From an uncultured Clostridiaceae bacterium (lineage in GTDB: Bacteria; Bacillota; Clostridia; TANB77; CAG-508), in the NCBI GenBank assembly GCA_946998225.1, contig CAMPYH010000001.1:394161-458160 (forward strand): DNA of 64,000 bases, read 5' to 3'. The notes under the pieces were generated by a model. That model saw only the letters and a list, made by a program, of their open reading frames with translations. It was not told the DNA's origin and ran no database searches. Both the position numbers and the translations under genes were made by a program. Position 1 is the stretch's first letter; every line of letters starts with the position of its first letter. Positions 10,201-18,309 of this stretch are shown here, in pieces.

Positions 10201-12669
10201 ACAGATAGAACAAATGAATATTCTAATGAAAAATTCTCAATATCTAGAGTTGATCATTTAAAAAGTACAAAGAATTCTACAATATATTTAGAATGTGGTG
10301 CAAATCTATTAAAAGAATATTCATCAATGGTAGATAGTAAAACAGGTGAACTTGCAACGGCAGAAATTAAACCGAGTGGAACAACAAACATTAATGTAAA
10401 TAATAGAATATATATGTATGAAGGTAAAAACCTTAATATAGCTACAAACGAGTCTGTAACAACATATGGACAAGTAAATGGAATGACATTTTTTGGACTT
10501 TATACAAATAAATATAATCCAGCGAGCTCATCAGCATTTTATGGTAGAGAATATAATAATGGGGATAATATAGTTAATCCAGGTACATTTACATATAATT
10601 CATATGTATTAGGGTTCCATAAACCAAACCACGATATTAAAAAAGATGGGTTCTATACTAATTACAACAAAAATGGAAAAGTTAAAACAGATTATGTAGG
10701 AGTTACTCCAGAAGACGAGCTATATTACATGTGGATTGTTGGTGATGCATTGGATGTTACAACATATGAGGTTACACTTACAGCATCTAAATATGCAACA
10801 CTTGGTACATATGAGCTTCCACTTATTGGTTTTTCTGTCCCTAATACTAAATATTTAGTATCTGGTTTTTCTGCAGGTATGACTGAAGGCGTAAAACTTT
10901 TGGAAAACAAAGATATTCCAGATATTGAAGAAAACGAAAAGGATGCAAATAATAATTTTGGATTAAAAATTAAAGCTAGTAGAACAGGCTGGAAAACAAT
11001 CGGTGAAACTAATTTTATGGTATCTGATGATAGCAGCGCATATTATACTGGTAAAACAAGTTATGCTGCAGAAGATGCTTCCATAACTCCAAGTTTTTTA
11101 CTTTATTTATATCATTCACAAAATTTGACTGAAGAAAAAGAACTTGGTGAAGCTACGGTAAGATACCAAGTACTTGAGCCAGTAGATGATTTAAACTATA
11201 AGGTGAGATATATAGATATAAAAATAACTATGCTTACGGCACTATACCAAGAATATTTCTATGAAGCTGCTGTAACGCCTGGTGAAGAGTTTGAAATGTT
11301 TACAACAACAGAAACAAATATTACAGAAAATTCAATTTTTACAAGTTATTTTTCATTGTTATTAGATGATTTTAAAAATACAAAATATGCAAAAGATTTT
11401 CTAAATTTAAATAGAAAACTTGTATCTAGAGATTCAAAGAACAATCCACTTGTATATCCTGAAAACACAAAATTAACTATGATAGATAGGGTGTTAAATG
11501 AAACATATTACTATAACGTAACTAAAGAAGATGAACAAAATGGTAGGTTTATGTATTCATTAAAAGACTTTATACTTATGGGAACCGAAGATAAAAAGTA
11601 TGATGAGAAATTAGCGGCAGAAAAATATTTAAAACGAGAGCAAAATTTATCTTATGAAAACTTTATCTTCCATGTAAACTTTGAATATGCAAATATCAAT
11701 GAAGACAAAATAGATAATAGTTTATTTCTTGAAATTCAAGATAGTGATGGCGAAACACTTATAGGTGTTTTAGGTATACTTAGAGATAGGGCCAAATATA
11801 GTGTGTATGCTGGTAAAGAATCGAATATACAAATAAGTGGAAATATAAAGCCGGCTAAAATATATTTAGGAGAAAAAGCAACACTTGATGTTCTTACAAA
11901 ATATAATCAAGAAATACAAGATACAAGAAAAATAAATGATACTAAATATTTCGATAAACAAATGGGAATAAGAATATCTTTTATAGATCTTGAAGGAAAT
12001 CAGGTAGGAATAGATAGTCTTTTAGGTATAGTATTTAATCTAGATGGCGAAGAATATTTCCCATCATTAGATGGTTCTGTAAGAATTAAAATATCTGAAA
12101 AGATTTCAAATGTTTTATCTAAAATAGTAATAGATACTAAAGATAACAAAATACTTTCGACAGGAAAATATAATTTAAAAATCGAATCATTTGGTTCACC
12201 TGATGGAGTATACTATGGAGATCTGAAGCCGCAGAATATAGTTATACCATTAGATGTAGTAAATATAAATTATGGATTAGATGTAAAGATAAATGAAAAA
12301 GAAGGAATAATAAACAAAAAAACTGGAAGAAATGAAAAAAATGAAAGACGAATAACAATAAACACTAAATATACATCAGAATTACAAAATCCAAAATTAA
12401 CAATGCATCTAGAACGTAGGAAATATAACAGTCCATATGATATAAACTATGAAAAAGTAGATATGCAAAAATATATTGCAAACACTTTAAGACATACAAG
12501 TAATTATGTAGAATATGAATATGAATTAAATCCAATAAATAATTCAGAAATTTCAAAATCATATAGCTTAAAAGAAAATCTAAAAAGTGGAACATACCGT
12601 GTCAAAATAAATCTATATGATGATGAAAAACTAATTGCTAGTTCATATGATTATCTAGTTATAAAATAG
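4261..12669 (+). CDS. Giant secreted or anchored surface protein with GLUG-like and GGG beta-solenoid repeats
   Basis: 2802 residues. A signal-anchor helix lies at about 20-42. Residues about 50-330 form a charged helical region. Residues about 350-580 carry GLUG-like repeats (GLFGFVGG, VGGLVGKMENGG, AGGIVGKMEG). About 720-880 look like Ig-type beta modules. From about 885 (YVSEQRGNDYNDGRSP) a parallel beta-helix domain begins. About residues 1190-1910 contain some 25 copies of a roughly 20-35-residue repeat centred on IYGGGNxG / VFGGGN. The last 900 residues are non-repetitive and beta-rich. There is no LPXTG or C-terminal anchor, so the N-terminal helix may hold it in the membrane unless it is cleaved. 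RBS AAGGG at 7-base spacing. Probable adhesin or matrix protein; the next gene encodes a signal peptidase. Confidence 0.75.
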   Translation: MKFILKEDFKTNTKNKSRRNIFNLFFLFAFFILIYIAFKFSLAQKPEPAQIKVIDIENNLNQVIEDTFLNEVVGAGKYLILPEKVDGKYIKEYYVKSTEELGNTSVETKKILKPGDKLFATKEEQKTKIIELETKYDYKEILNKKVYKKEIIKKVENDRNDKNVKTSEIRLLGYVPEEANIKIYEKEFKDILKKQYPDIFEEKRDIDKIFEFKIYEDPEMSFEDILKLEEVLKEEKPEIKITFDGINKNIDYDITSLKVKDETFKSKSKQDILFNLDKSQINKVDLEDAENIAEVKTYIKFNHIPTGYIVISNLKKESKEKESGLEISDPIITPPSRAKFIPIHNEGMKAKQWDGTSVSNGFKFGTGAIDNPYLITNAEELAYLSESVRNGNRYDNQYFQLVRDIDLASHNFTPIGNERTPFGGNFDGAGRSIENLYIELNNYNLSYNETNSMGLFGFVGGIGVSQEIKNFTLINPHINVNTQNFIRLRNIEIHFGLAVGTLRKGVDVKGISVINGKIEERYQNRMNNNTFLFFVGGLVGKMENGGNISNVYVDVNINLTTTFRSQQRYADRYVAGGIVGKMEGTNNFPKHTISSANISSNGMIGLVFGAQHQNVNENNQIYLNDQWQGENYNYINLDNRYTHFIVNGRQMTASISTGMSNNRLGNNNSRMEYYQGLNKGNYSRNEVSNLEYLNTGEGKDKVEFILSSGHYILNPRYAISISEVDIDVFKTNIQNKYTKTFSEFKWYENGEEKTKYTGNTFNLEQFSTEKDILIEVIVKDGDGYYTYQNILVPKVYLDIKVDKNNLTAEVKISGTGLKYTNINDFNFSWDKEDVVGERTNIEGQNSYKYTTNTLESEKYDFIVKANNTKYPQFNKEIFVSFVNRDVIYVSEQRGNDYNDGRSPERPVQYVSTAYSRIPDTGTVNTNIIVIMGKCDSNESFNSERSTQYSKNATLTGKYKNKEYNGRLTYYSSVNSEAYKYINGDIVFTNLVLDGGVERYSWWSGTYYEEQQLYMYLQGNNLEMGKNVRMENYARSNTNQGLISANAPAFHIFAAWLRYNYAQLPKNDVNIVIKSGAYGRIVMGGSPGTNDERNLRNTTSKNFTGSSFNDMFNVNVEIDIQNSTKGSYDYDINLLVGGSAAGNTYANVVQTIKNGSIGRILGASIGDSSSVPSGWNYPTNTFIGTVKMNLLGGEITEVYGGSLGRNMNAIGRGSSRRECDSYFYGNIEINVDGSSINGHIYGAGAGGVSGYSVNSSDPYSSYGKNVETKVNINLVSGNIKGNIYGGGYGYTNYLTPNTLTNDAGALYGNSYINISNNININGKIYGAGRGKDISSKPNIAQMYGNTKIELKGTPNITGEIYGGGEGNTIYPNMAKLNGKSNININLINGFASAANIYGGGDNAKVLGETHIDFNSGTILNQIYGGGNKGEIIGETYVKLKGGIAGDIFGGGNEEGATKTNVILNNGNAKNVYGGANMAGLNETYVKQIGSNVEHIYGGSNLIGNVVKTIVDIDGGNTTEVYGGNNQGGSTNTSVVNLNGGHSNYVFGGGNQTGGNITNVNVKSGDFKEIFGGSNYTGEINTANVLIDVKTSNEEVKINNIFGGNNLGGRTNTSNITLRNGNINNIYGGSNRTDIGTSNIEVLGGSIKKAIFGGSNEEGTANKTNVNIRNGKHNTVYGGNNQGGKTENAKINIYAGNIKDIYGGGNLAETDTTNVNIIGGNIQNVFGGGNLAKINTGTNLIVTGGKINKNIYGGGNEGEVEKNTFVDIRDSQILGSVYAGGNGSLAIVKEKTVVNINDGAVIGKEDSKIPYEACVFGSGNAAATGAKGLDTKAETIVNIVGGEIFGNVYGGANTSVVYGKTNLNIGIHAANTEDKNGLKKGNIYIKGTIFGGGEANAEGSENYDFSFISVTDAIDINIDGLEHEKLDTEGSVFGSGNASSSSGISKIRINNYGNPGRPGRNISLQRANEIILENTYISLSGTTDRTNEYSNEKFSISRVDHLKSTKNSTIYLECGANLLKEYSSMVDSKTGELATAEIKPSGTTNINVNNRIYMYEGKNLNIATNESVTTYGQVNGMTFFGLYTNKYNPASSSAFYGREYNNGDNIVNPGTFTYNSYVLGFHKPNHDIKKDGFYTNYNKNGKVKTDYVGVTPEDELYYMWIVGDALDVTTYEVTLTASKYATLGTYELPLIGFSVPNTKYLVSGFSAGMTEGVKLLENKDIPDIEENEKDANNNFGLKIKASRTGWKTIGETNFMVSDDSSAYYTGKTSYAAEDASITPSFLLYLYHSQNLTEEKELGEATVRYQVLEPVDDLNYKVRYIDIKITMLTALYQEYFYEAAVTPGEEFEMFTTTETNITENSIFTSYFSLLLDDFKNTKYAKDFLNLNRKLVSRDSKNNPLVYPENTKLTMIDRVLNETYYYNVTKEDEQNGRFMYSLKDFILMGTEDKKYDEKLAAEKYLKREQNLSYENFIFHVNFEYANINEDKIDNSLFLEIQDSDGETLIGVLGILRDRAKYSVYAGKESNIQISGNIKPAKIYLGEKATLDVLTKYNQEIQDTRKINDTKYFDKQMGIRISFIDLEGNQVGIDSLLGIVFNLDGEEYFPSLDGSVRIKISEKISNVLSKIVIDTKDNKILSTGKYNLKIESFGSPDGVYYGDLKPQNIVIPLDVVNINYGLDVKINEKEGIINKKTGRNEKNERRITINTKYTSELQNPKLTMHLERRKYNSPYDINYEKVDMQKYIANTLRHTSNYVEYEYELNPINNSEISKSYSLKENLKSGTYRVKINLYDDEKLIASSYDYLVIK
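7834..10080 (+). repeat. Array of about 25 GGG-type coding repeats
   Basis: Within the giant protein, units of roughly 60-110 bp encode (I/V)(Y/F)GGG(N/S)-x-(G/A) followed by a Thr/Asn/Val-rich strand such as TNVNIxGG. Units counted by eye run from EVYGGSLG to SVFGSGNAS. They are diverged at DNA level, so this is an old protein repeat rather than a recent tandem expansion. The regular spacing suggests one solenoid turn or two per unit. Confidence 0.75.
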
Positions 12670-12722
12670 AGCAATTAAAAAAATAAAAATACAAAACATA
12701 AAATAGAAAATAAAGTTGTAGT

Positions 12723-13400
12723 ATGAATACAGAAAAAATAGAAGAAAAAAATAAAAAAGAAGAAGAAAAAGAAATTAAATATATAAACTTAAAAAGCGAT
12801 GTAATGATAAACAATAAAAGTAAAATCATTACAAAGCTTTTTAAGGCTGTATTCTTATTCATAATAATAGTTGGATTATACAATATATTTCTTGTAGGAT
12901 ATACAAAATCAAGAGAAAAGGAAGGGAAAAGTTTTTTTGGAACTTCCGCATATGTTATAACAACAAATAGCATGAAACCCATGCTAAATGTTGGAGATAT
13001 AGTAATAGCTAAAGATTTAAAAGAAGGAGATAAAGAAAAAGCGGAACTTAAAATAGGAGATATTATTGTATATAAAAATAAAGATGATCGAAATGTAACA
13101 CATAGAATAGTAGATAAAAAAGATAATATATTTATAACAAAAGGAGATAATAATAATGTTTTAGATAAAGAAAATATAAAGTGTGAAGAGATAGTAGGTA
13201 AAGCAATTTTTAAAATACCTTATTTAGGAAAAGTTTTTCTAGGACATGAAAACATTTTCTACATTCTAGTATTAGTATTAATAATGGGGGTTATATATCT
13301 TAAATTATCTAGAATAGAGAAGCAAAAGAATATAAAGCGTCAAGAAATAAAAGAGTATTTAAATACAAAAAGTAATATAAAAAAAGATAATAAAGACTAA
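12723..13400 (+). CDS. sipW: Signal peptidase I, SipW / ER type (S26B)
   Basis: 225 residues. It cleaves signal peptides outside the membrane using a Ser/His dyad, in contrast to the Ser/Lys of ordinary bacterial LepB. A charged head is followed by a membrane helix (about 39-60), then TNSMKPMLNVGDIVI with the catalytic Ser at about 83, VYKNKDDRNVTHRIV with His at about 127, the glycine-asparagine box TKGDNNNVLD, and a second hydrophobic helix (about 188-206). The order Ser box, GDII, THR, KGDNN is that of SipW. It lies 53 bases after the giant surface protein, making that protein or the TasA-like subunits likely substrates. No clear RBS is visible. The symbol denotes type, not proven orthology. 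Confidence 0.85.
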   Translation: MNTEKIEEKNKKEEEKEIKYINLKSDVMINNKSKIITKLFKAVFLFIIIVGLYNIFLVGYTKSREKEGKSFFGTSAYVITTNSMKPMLNVGDIVIAKDLKEGDKEKAELKIGDIIVYKNKDDRNVTHRIVDKKDNIFITKGDNNNVLDKENIKCEEIVGKAIFKIPYLGKVFLGHENIFYILVLVLIMGVIYLKLSRIEKQKNIKRQEIKEYLNTKSNIKKDNKD

Positions 13401-13430
13401 AGGGTAAAAAGAAAAATACGAGAGAATTAA

Positions 13431-13466
13431 AAAGAATGTTTACTAATTTTATGGTAAACATTCTTT
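13431..13466. terminator. Bidirectional terminator between convergent genes
   Basis: A 13-bp perfect stem, 13431-13443 with 13454-13466, with A-run on one side and T-run on the other, serving the signal peptidase gene (+) and the 13466-14578 gene (-). Confidence 0.75.
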
Positions 13467-14578
13467 TATAATTTAAAGAAATCAAAATGATTATTATTTA
13501 TAGTTGGTGGTATTTTATACATAATATCAAAAACATTAAATTTTTCTAATTCATCAAATTCAACACAAGATATGTATGCTTCTAAATCTTTAAGATTATT
13601 ACATGAAGCAATAATTGCTGGATGTATTAATGTATTAAAGAAAGAATTCATAGATATTGAAAAAGAATCTCTAAAAGAAAGTCTTTCTTTTTTTCTTAAA
13701 AGATTAAAAGTTTCTTTAAATCTATTAAAACAAGTGTTTTTATATTTATGGATATTATCTGTATAATATTTATCTACAACATCTTGTGGACTAGAAAATG
13801 TATCTATATTTTCCATAAAGATTTTTTCAATATCTTCATATGTATATGGAAATATTATCTTTTTATCTATTTCAGATATTATTAAAGTGTTTTCGAAAGG
13901 TTCATTTAGTAATTCTTTTACAGAAAGAGTTTCAATAACTTCAGATTGTTCTAATGATGTTTCTTCTTTTGTATTTTTAGCCTCTTTTTCGTTAGTGTGA
14001 ATAACTTTAGCTTCTTTTATCTTTTGTTCCTCTTTTATTTTGTTTTCTGTATTAATCTTTTCTATTTTCTTTTTTTGTATAGCTTCTTGTGTTTTTCTTA
14101 ATTCAGTTTGTTTCTCTTTAAGAATTTCAACCAAAGCAGCTTTTTTGTATTTATAGTATTGTGGAATGTCTAACTCCTTAGCTATTTCTTTGAGGTCTAT
14201 TATTTTAGCTTTATCTAAATCTAAGGCAAGAAAGTTTTCTAAAAAGACATTTGCTTTGTCTTGTTTTATTTCTTCTTTTTTTTCGTTTAATTCTAAACTT
14301 TCATTAAGATTTATTATTGTAAATTTGTGATCATCTTCGGTTTTGCTTTCGTCTTCAATGCTTTCTAAAAGTTCATTATTAAATTTAATAGCTAAAGCAG
14401 GATCTGAAAAATCTTTTTCTATATCATTTTCTTGAGGAATATTATCTAAGTTAAGGGAAATTAATTCGTGTCCATCTGGCAAATTTAATTCCATAGCTAA
14501 AAGGGAGTTAAGATTCTTTAACTCCTTGTCTAGTGTGTATAGTACATTGCTTTCATGTAGGCTATTTTTTTCTAACAT
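13466..14578 (-). CDS. Cytoplasmic protein with Rho-N/SAP-like helical domain
   Basis: About 370 residues from ATG at 14578-14576, chosen because GTGGAG lies just upstream; a longer frame from 14620 has no RBS. The N-terminal part is acidic. About residues 125-165 (KIIDLKEIAKELDIPQYYKY then KAALVEILKEK) match the Rho-N / SAP-type helix-extended-loop-helix that binds nucleic acid or acts as a small protein module. A Lys/Glu coiled coil and a compact C-terminal region of about 130 residues follow. No membrane segment. It is the only gene in the fibre locus apart from 1-167 on this strand and splits the two sipW-containing operons. Function unknown; a regulatory role is possible. Confidence 0.6.
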   Translation of the reverse strand: MLEKNSLHESNVLYTLDKELKNLNSLLAMELNLPDGHELISLNLDNIPQENDIEKDFSDPALAIKFNNELLESIEDESKTEDDHKFTIINLNESLELNEKKEEIKQDKANVFLENFLALDLDKAKIIDLKEIAKELDIPQYYKYKKAALVEILKEKQTELRKTQEAIQKKKIEKINTENKIKEEQKIKEAKVIHTNEKEAKNTKEETSLEQSEVIETLSVKELLNEPFENTLIISEIDKKIIFPYTYEDIEKIFMENIDTFSSPQDVVDKYYTDNIHKYKNTCFNRFKETFNLLRKKERLSFRDSFSISMNSFFNTLIHPAIIASCNNLKDLEAYISCVEFDELEKFNVFDIMYKIPPTINNNHFDFFKL

Positions 14579-14717
14579 TATCTCCACTTTAGTATGATAT
14601 TCTAATTTGAAGTTTAGCATAGTAATCTAGAAAAAATAATTTATTAAGGTATTTTGTAACAAAAAAATAACTAAAGTTTTTTTATTTAACTTATATATTT
14701 TAAAAACTTTAATACTG

Positions 14718-14726
14718 TGGTATATT
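14718..14726 (+). promoter_or_regulatory. Extended -10 promoter for the 14756-21094 operon
   Basis: TGGTATATT: TG at 14718-14719, TATATT at 14721-14726, 30 bases before the start codon of 14756. The aspS promoter at 61717 has the same TGTGGTATA form. Confidence 0.45.
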
Positions 14727-14755
14727 AGAGTTATGTTCTGTAAAGAGAGGAAATT

Positions 14756-15352
14756 ATGAAACACATTAAGAATTTTTTGATAGGTATATATTTAATAATT
14801 GCAATTTTTTCAACAATTTGCCTACTTTCATTAAATGATTTTAGAACTGTAGAATTTGGGGATTATACATTACTTTATATAGATAAGTTTAGCAAAAATG
14901 AGCTTTTCGACAAAGGTGATCTGGCAATAGTTGAAGAAGCGGAAGATATTAAAGTTGGAGATAAAATTTTTATATATAATGCGTATGATAAAATAATTAG
15001 TCCAAGAACAGAAACAGTATCAGAGATTGAAAAAGTAAATGAAAAAGAAACAACATATCATTTAGAAAATGGGAAGGCTTTATCTTCAAATTATGTTATA
15101 GGTAAGGTAAATGGAAGTCGTAAAATAGCATATCTAGGTGGAATACTTGCAGCAATGCAATCTAAATGGGGCTTTTTATTCTTTATAGTTGCACCATTAT
15201 TAATATTATTCATTTATGAAGCTTTTGCATTTTATGATGATTTCAAAAAAGAAAAAGAAATACTTACTGAAGAAAAGAAGAAGGAAGTAAAAACTAAAAA
15301 AGAAGAAGAGAAAAATCAAGAAGAAATAGAAGAAAACTCAGAAGAAAAATAA
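14756..15352 (+). CDS. Degenerate signal-peptidase-like membrane protein (pseudoprotease)
   Basis: 198 residues: membrane helix about 7-25, an extracytoplasmic domain, a second helix (about 140-160) and a Lys/Glu-rich cytoplasmic tail. FSKNELFDKGDLAIV (about 45-59) aligns base for base with GSMEPELSVGDLIIV of the 16029 peptidase, so a Ser (about 46) is kept. The following GD box is kept (KVGDKIFIY), but the THRI box is ISPRTE, with Pro in place of the catalytic His. I infer that it cannot cleave by the usual mechanism and may chaperone substrates or regulate its active paralogues. AGAGG precedes the ATG. The next gene begins one base after its stop, so the two are translationally coupled. Confidence 0.7.
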   Translation: MKHIKNFLIGIYLIIAIFSTICLLSLNDFRTVEFGDYTLLYIDKFSKNELFDKGDLAIVEEAEDIKVGDKIFIYNAYDKIISPRTETVSEIEKVNEKETTYHLENGKALSSNYVIGKVNGSRKIAYLGGILAAMQSKWGFLFFIVAPLLILFIYEAFAFYDDFKKEKEILTEEKKKEVKTKKEEEKNQEEIEENSEEK

Positions 15353-15353
15353 T

Positions 15354-15953
15354 ATGGATAAAAGAAATATTAAAAACTTAACAATGATATTAGCAATAAT
15401 ATTATTGTTTTTATCTATTGTATCTGGAATTAAAACATATTCACTTTTTGAAAGTGAAATTATAGGAAAAACAGATGTAGATATAGCAAAATGGCAAATA
15501 GAGGTAAATAATAAAAATGTAACTAAAGGAGACACACGTAGCTTTGTTATAGACAAACTAGATGTGGTTGAATCAGAACATGCATTACGTGGAAAAATAA
15601 CTCCAGGTGCTTATGGCAAATTTAGTATTAATATAAAACCAATAGATGTGGACGTATCTTTCAAATATGAAATACATATTGACACAAGTAAAATTAACAA
15701 TAAAAGTATTACACTAGAGTATGTGAATGAAACCTCAAATACAAAAGACTTCACAGTAATAGATGAAACACATTTCAAAGGTATAATTAAATTAGAAAAT
15801 ATGAAAAATGATCCTAAATATATAGATAATCTAAATTTCATACTTAAATGGGAAAATAATGAAGAGAATAATGAGGTAGATACTAAAATGGGATTAGAAG
15901 CAAAAAATACATTTAAAATACCAGTAACAATATTATTTACTCAAATAGTTTAG
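15354..15953 (+). CDS. Exported TasA/camelysin-like protein
   Basis: 199 residues: short basic head, hydrophobic segment about 8-27, then KTYSLFESEIIGKTDVDIAKW (about 27 onward), the box that follows the cleavage site in TasA-like proteins, where DVxIAKW begins the first strand. The rest is a single beta-rich domain with alternating charged and hydrophobic residues and no cysteines. It starts one base after the pseudoprotease gene and is followed by an active SipW-type peptidase, the classical arrangement of substrate beside its peptidase. Probably a fibre subunit or its membrane anchor. Confidence 0.7.
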   Translation: MDKRNIKNLTMILAIILLFLSIVSGIKTYSLFESEIIGKTDVDIAKWQIEVNNKNVTKGDTRSFVIDKLDVVESEHALRGKITPGAYGKFSINIKPIDVDVSFKYEIHIDTSKINNKSITLEYVNETSNTKDFTVIDETHFKGIIKLENMKNDPKYIDNLNFILKWENNEENNEVDTKMGLEAKNTFKIPVTILFTQIV

Positions 15954-16028
15954 AAGAAAATTAAGATTAAGATTAAAATTAAAAAGTACTAATTTAAAAC
16001 TAAAATGAAAAGTAATAAAGGAAAAGAT

Positions 16029-16556
16029 ATGGGAAAAAGATTAAGAGATGTATTAAACATATTACTTTTGGTTTTAGTTTTTTTATGTTTAATATTTGTA
16101 CTTAGCTTATCTAAAGAAATATTTAAATTTCTAAAAGGTGAAAAGGAATATATAAATATATATGGATATACACCACTTAATATAATTTCTGGAAGTATGG
16201 AGCCGGAGTTATCTGTTGGTGATTTAATAATAGTTAAATTGTTTCCAGATAAAGAAAGTTTGAACGTAGGAGATATAATTACATTTAAAGATGAAAAATT
16301 AGTTACACATAGAATAATAGATAAAAAAGAAAATTATGTTATTACTAAAGGAGATTATAATAATAAGGTAGATGATCCAGTGGAATATGAAAAGATAATT
16401 GGAGTATTAAACAAAAAGATAAGTAAGTTTGGAATATATCTTTATGTAATTAAACAGCCCCAAGTTATTATTCCTTTTATATCTAGTATATTTTTAATTA
16501 TAATAGCAGTAAATATTAATTTAGATGATGAAAGTAAAAAGTGTAAAAATACCTAA
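16029..16556 (+). CDS. sipW: Signal peptidase I, SipW / ER type (second active copy)
   Basis: 175 residues from ATG 16029, preferred over 16005 because AAAGGA lies seven bases upstream. Membrane helix about 8-28; IISGSMEPELSVGDLII with catalytic Ser about 56; GDIITFKDEKLVTHRII with His about 94; TKGDYNNKVDDP; second helix near the C-terminus. The complete Ser/His dyad makes it a functional S26B peptidase, shorter than the 12723 copy. It sits between two TasA-like genes, its likely substrates. Its relation to 12723 is that of a paralogue with a presumably different substrate set. Confidence 0.85.
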   Translation: MGKRLRDVLNILLLVLVFLCLIFVLSLSKEIFKFLKGEKEYINIYGYTPLNIISGSMEPELSVGDLIIVKLFPDKESLNVGDIITFKDEKLVTHRIIDKKENYVITKGDYNNKVDDPVEYEKIIGVLNKKISKFGIYLYVIKQPQVIIPFISSIFLIIIAVNINLDDESKKCKNT

Positions 16557-16626
16557 AAGCCATTATTAAAACAATAGATATTACTTAAGCTATGTGATAT
16601 TCTTGAAAAGAAGGAGTATATATAAA

Positions 16627-17247
16627 TTGGGAAGATATTCTTTAAAAGCAGAAGAAAAAGATGATGCAAAAATTAAAAGAATAGTTAAAACAAAAAAAAG
16701 TAGTTTAAGTAATTTGTTATTACTTTTAATAATTTTATCAATATTTGTTTTTGCTATTATCTCATATATTACTACAAGTGCACTTTTTTCAAATAAAGTA
16801 AATAGTGAGCTTGATGTTGATGTAGCTTTTTATTGTATAAAAGAAGATTACCAACAAATGAATTTTAATTTAGGTGAAATATTTCCAGAAAATCATGAAA
16901 AAGAATATGTTTTTAGTGTTTTAAATAATAAAGATGGGAAAAGAACAGAAACAGATTTAGAATATAAATTAACATTAAGACTTACAACAAATTTACCTTT
17001 AGATTTTAAATTTTATGAAATTAAAGGAAGCTTGGAAGAGGAAATAAAGGATATGGAGATATATCAGGATGAAGATGGTATGTTTTTTAAAAAATATACT
17101 CTGCCTTTAAAAGAATTTAGTTATAAACAAGATGAATTACATGTATATAAGGTTAAATTAAGACTTCCTGAACAATATAAAAGTTATATATTTAGTGATA
17201 GGATAGATGTTTTAGAAATAACGGTAGATTCAAAACAAAAGATTTAA
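16627..17247 (+). CDS. Exported TasA-like protein, probable TTG start
   Basis: About 206 residues if started at TTG 16627, which has AAGGAG (16611-16616) upstream at a rather long 10-base spacing; the in-frame GTG at 16594 has no RBS. A basic head is followed by a hydrophobic helix (about 28-47), then ITTSALFSNKVNSELDVDVAF, again the helix-box-DVDVA layout of the TasA-like family. The remaining domain is beta-rich with two cysteine-poor halves. It follows the second active signal peptidase by 70 bases and precedes another exported protein by 25 bases. Confidence 0.6.
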   Translation: MGRYSLKAEEKDDAKIKRIVKTKKSSLSNLLLLLIILSIFVFAIISYITTSALFSNKVNSELDVDVAFYCIKEDYQQMNFNLGEIFPENHEKEYVFSVLNNKDGKRTETDLEYKLTLRLTTNLPLDFKFYEIKGSLEEEIKDMEIYQDEDGMFFKKYTLPLKEFSYKQDELHVYKVKLRLPEQYKSYIFSDRIDVLEITVDSKQKI

Positions 17248-17272
17248 GCAAAACAAAAGAAAAAAGGATAAA

Positions 17273-18277
17273 ATGAGACATTCGAGAAATAATCAAAAGA
17301 TATTAAAAAAAATACAAAAACTCGAAGCCAAAAAAGAAAAGAATAAGAAAAGGGTTAAAAAATCTAAATTAACACTTTCAACATTTTTAATTTTGGTAGT
17401 TCTTTTTATATTAATTTTACCTTTGTTAATTACATTTTCAAGATATGTAATTAAAAATATAGATAACTTTTTTCTAAGAACAGATAAATTTTATTTCACG
17501 TCAGACAAACTAGGAGAAAATAAACCAATATTTAAGATATTAAATTGGTCTGGTGTCGATGAATATAAAATAGTTATAAACATGAGCTCTGTAAATAATT
17601 TACGTCAAAGTACAGATTATGATATTGATTATAATATAAACTATAACTCTTCAGATAATATAAATGTTAAAACAAATAAAAATGAAGGAAGAATTAGCAA
17701 AATTACAAAACAAGACATTATTACAGTAACAATATCACCAAAGGTACAACTTAAAGATAAAGACAAAGCATATGTTGAAATATCTGCCACATCAAAAACC
17801 AAATACGAGAAAAAAATATCAGGTAGATTTGAATTTGAAGTAGGTAAAGAAGCCTTAACATATACAATAACTGATGAACAAAGAAAAAATTATATGATGG
17901 TAAATATTACAAATACAATACCATATTATACTGTTAGAAAAGCTTTCGGGAGATATAAGGTAGGTGATAGAGTTTCTAGAACAGATTATGATAATCTTTC
18001 TAAAACAGATAAGGCTAATCTTTATTCCGCAGAGGTGAAAATATCTTTTGATCCTAACAAATACATTTTGGATACAACATCACAAAAATATATTGAAAGA
18101 ATAGATGAAAGCAAACAAAAAATTGATGGACATGATTATTTAAATAGTATTAGTTTTAATATTAATCCAATCTCAAGTGCTGGAATTAGATTGTATAAAA
18201 AAAATCCACTTGAAGATAATACTTTTCCAAATATAAATAATTCACCATCAGTAATTAAATTCGAAGTTATTAGATAA
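17273..18277 (+). CDS. Exported protein, TasA-like N-terminus with larger beta-rich domain
   Basis: 334 residues. A very basic head (1-33), hydrophobic helix (about 34-56), then TFSRYVIKNIDNF, a variant of the TYxKY box. The extracytoplasmic part begins with a strand-rich region and carries a stretch resembling a fibre or Ig-like domain (about 100-190), ending without any C-terminal anchor. AAAGGAT precedes the ATG. It is in the middle of the operon, 25 bases after one exported protein and 32 bases before a cytosolic one. Probably a minor subunit, tip or anchor of the same extracellular structure (inference). Confidence 0.6.
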   Translation: MRHSRNNQKILKKIQKLEAKKEKNKKRVKKSKLTLSTFLILVVLFILILPLLITFSRYVIKNIDNFFLRTDKFYFTSDKLGENKPIFKILNWSGVDEYKIVINMSSVNNLRQSTDYDIDYNINYNSSDNINVKTNKNEGRISKITKQDIITVTISPKVQLKDKDKAYVEISATSKTKYEKKISGRFEFEVGKEALTYTITDEQRKNYMMVNITNTIPYYTVRKAFGRYKVGDRVSRTDYDNLSKTDKANLYSAEVKISFDPNKYILDTTSQKYIERIDESKQKIDGHDYLNSISFNINPISSAGIRLYKKNPLEDNTFPNINNSPSVIKFEVIR

Positions 18278-18309
18278 GTAAAAATAAATAAAACAAAAAA
18301 GGATAATAA

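Noticed and set aside
12365..12595. Antisense frames in the giant gene and in other large genes
   Set aside because: Many such frames exist because the sense strand is poor in the complement stop triplets. None has an RBS or recognisable product.
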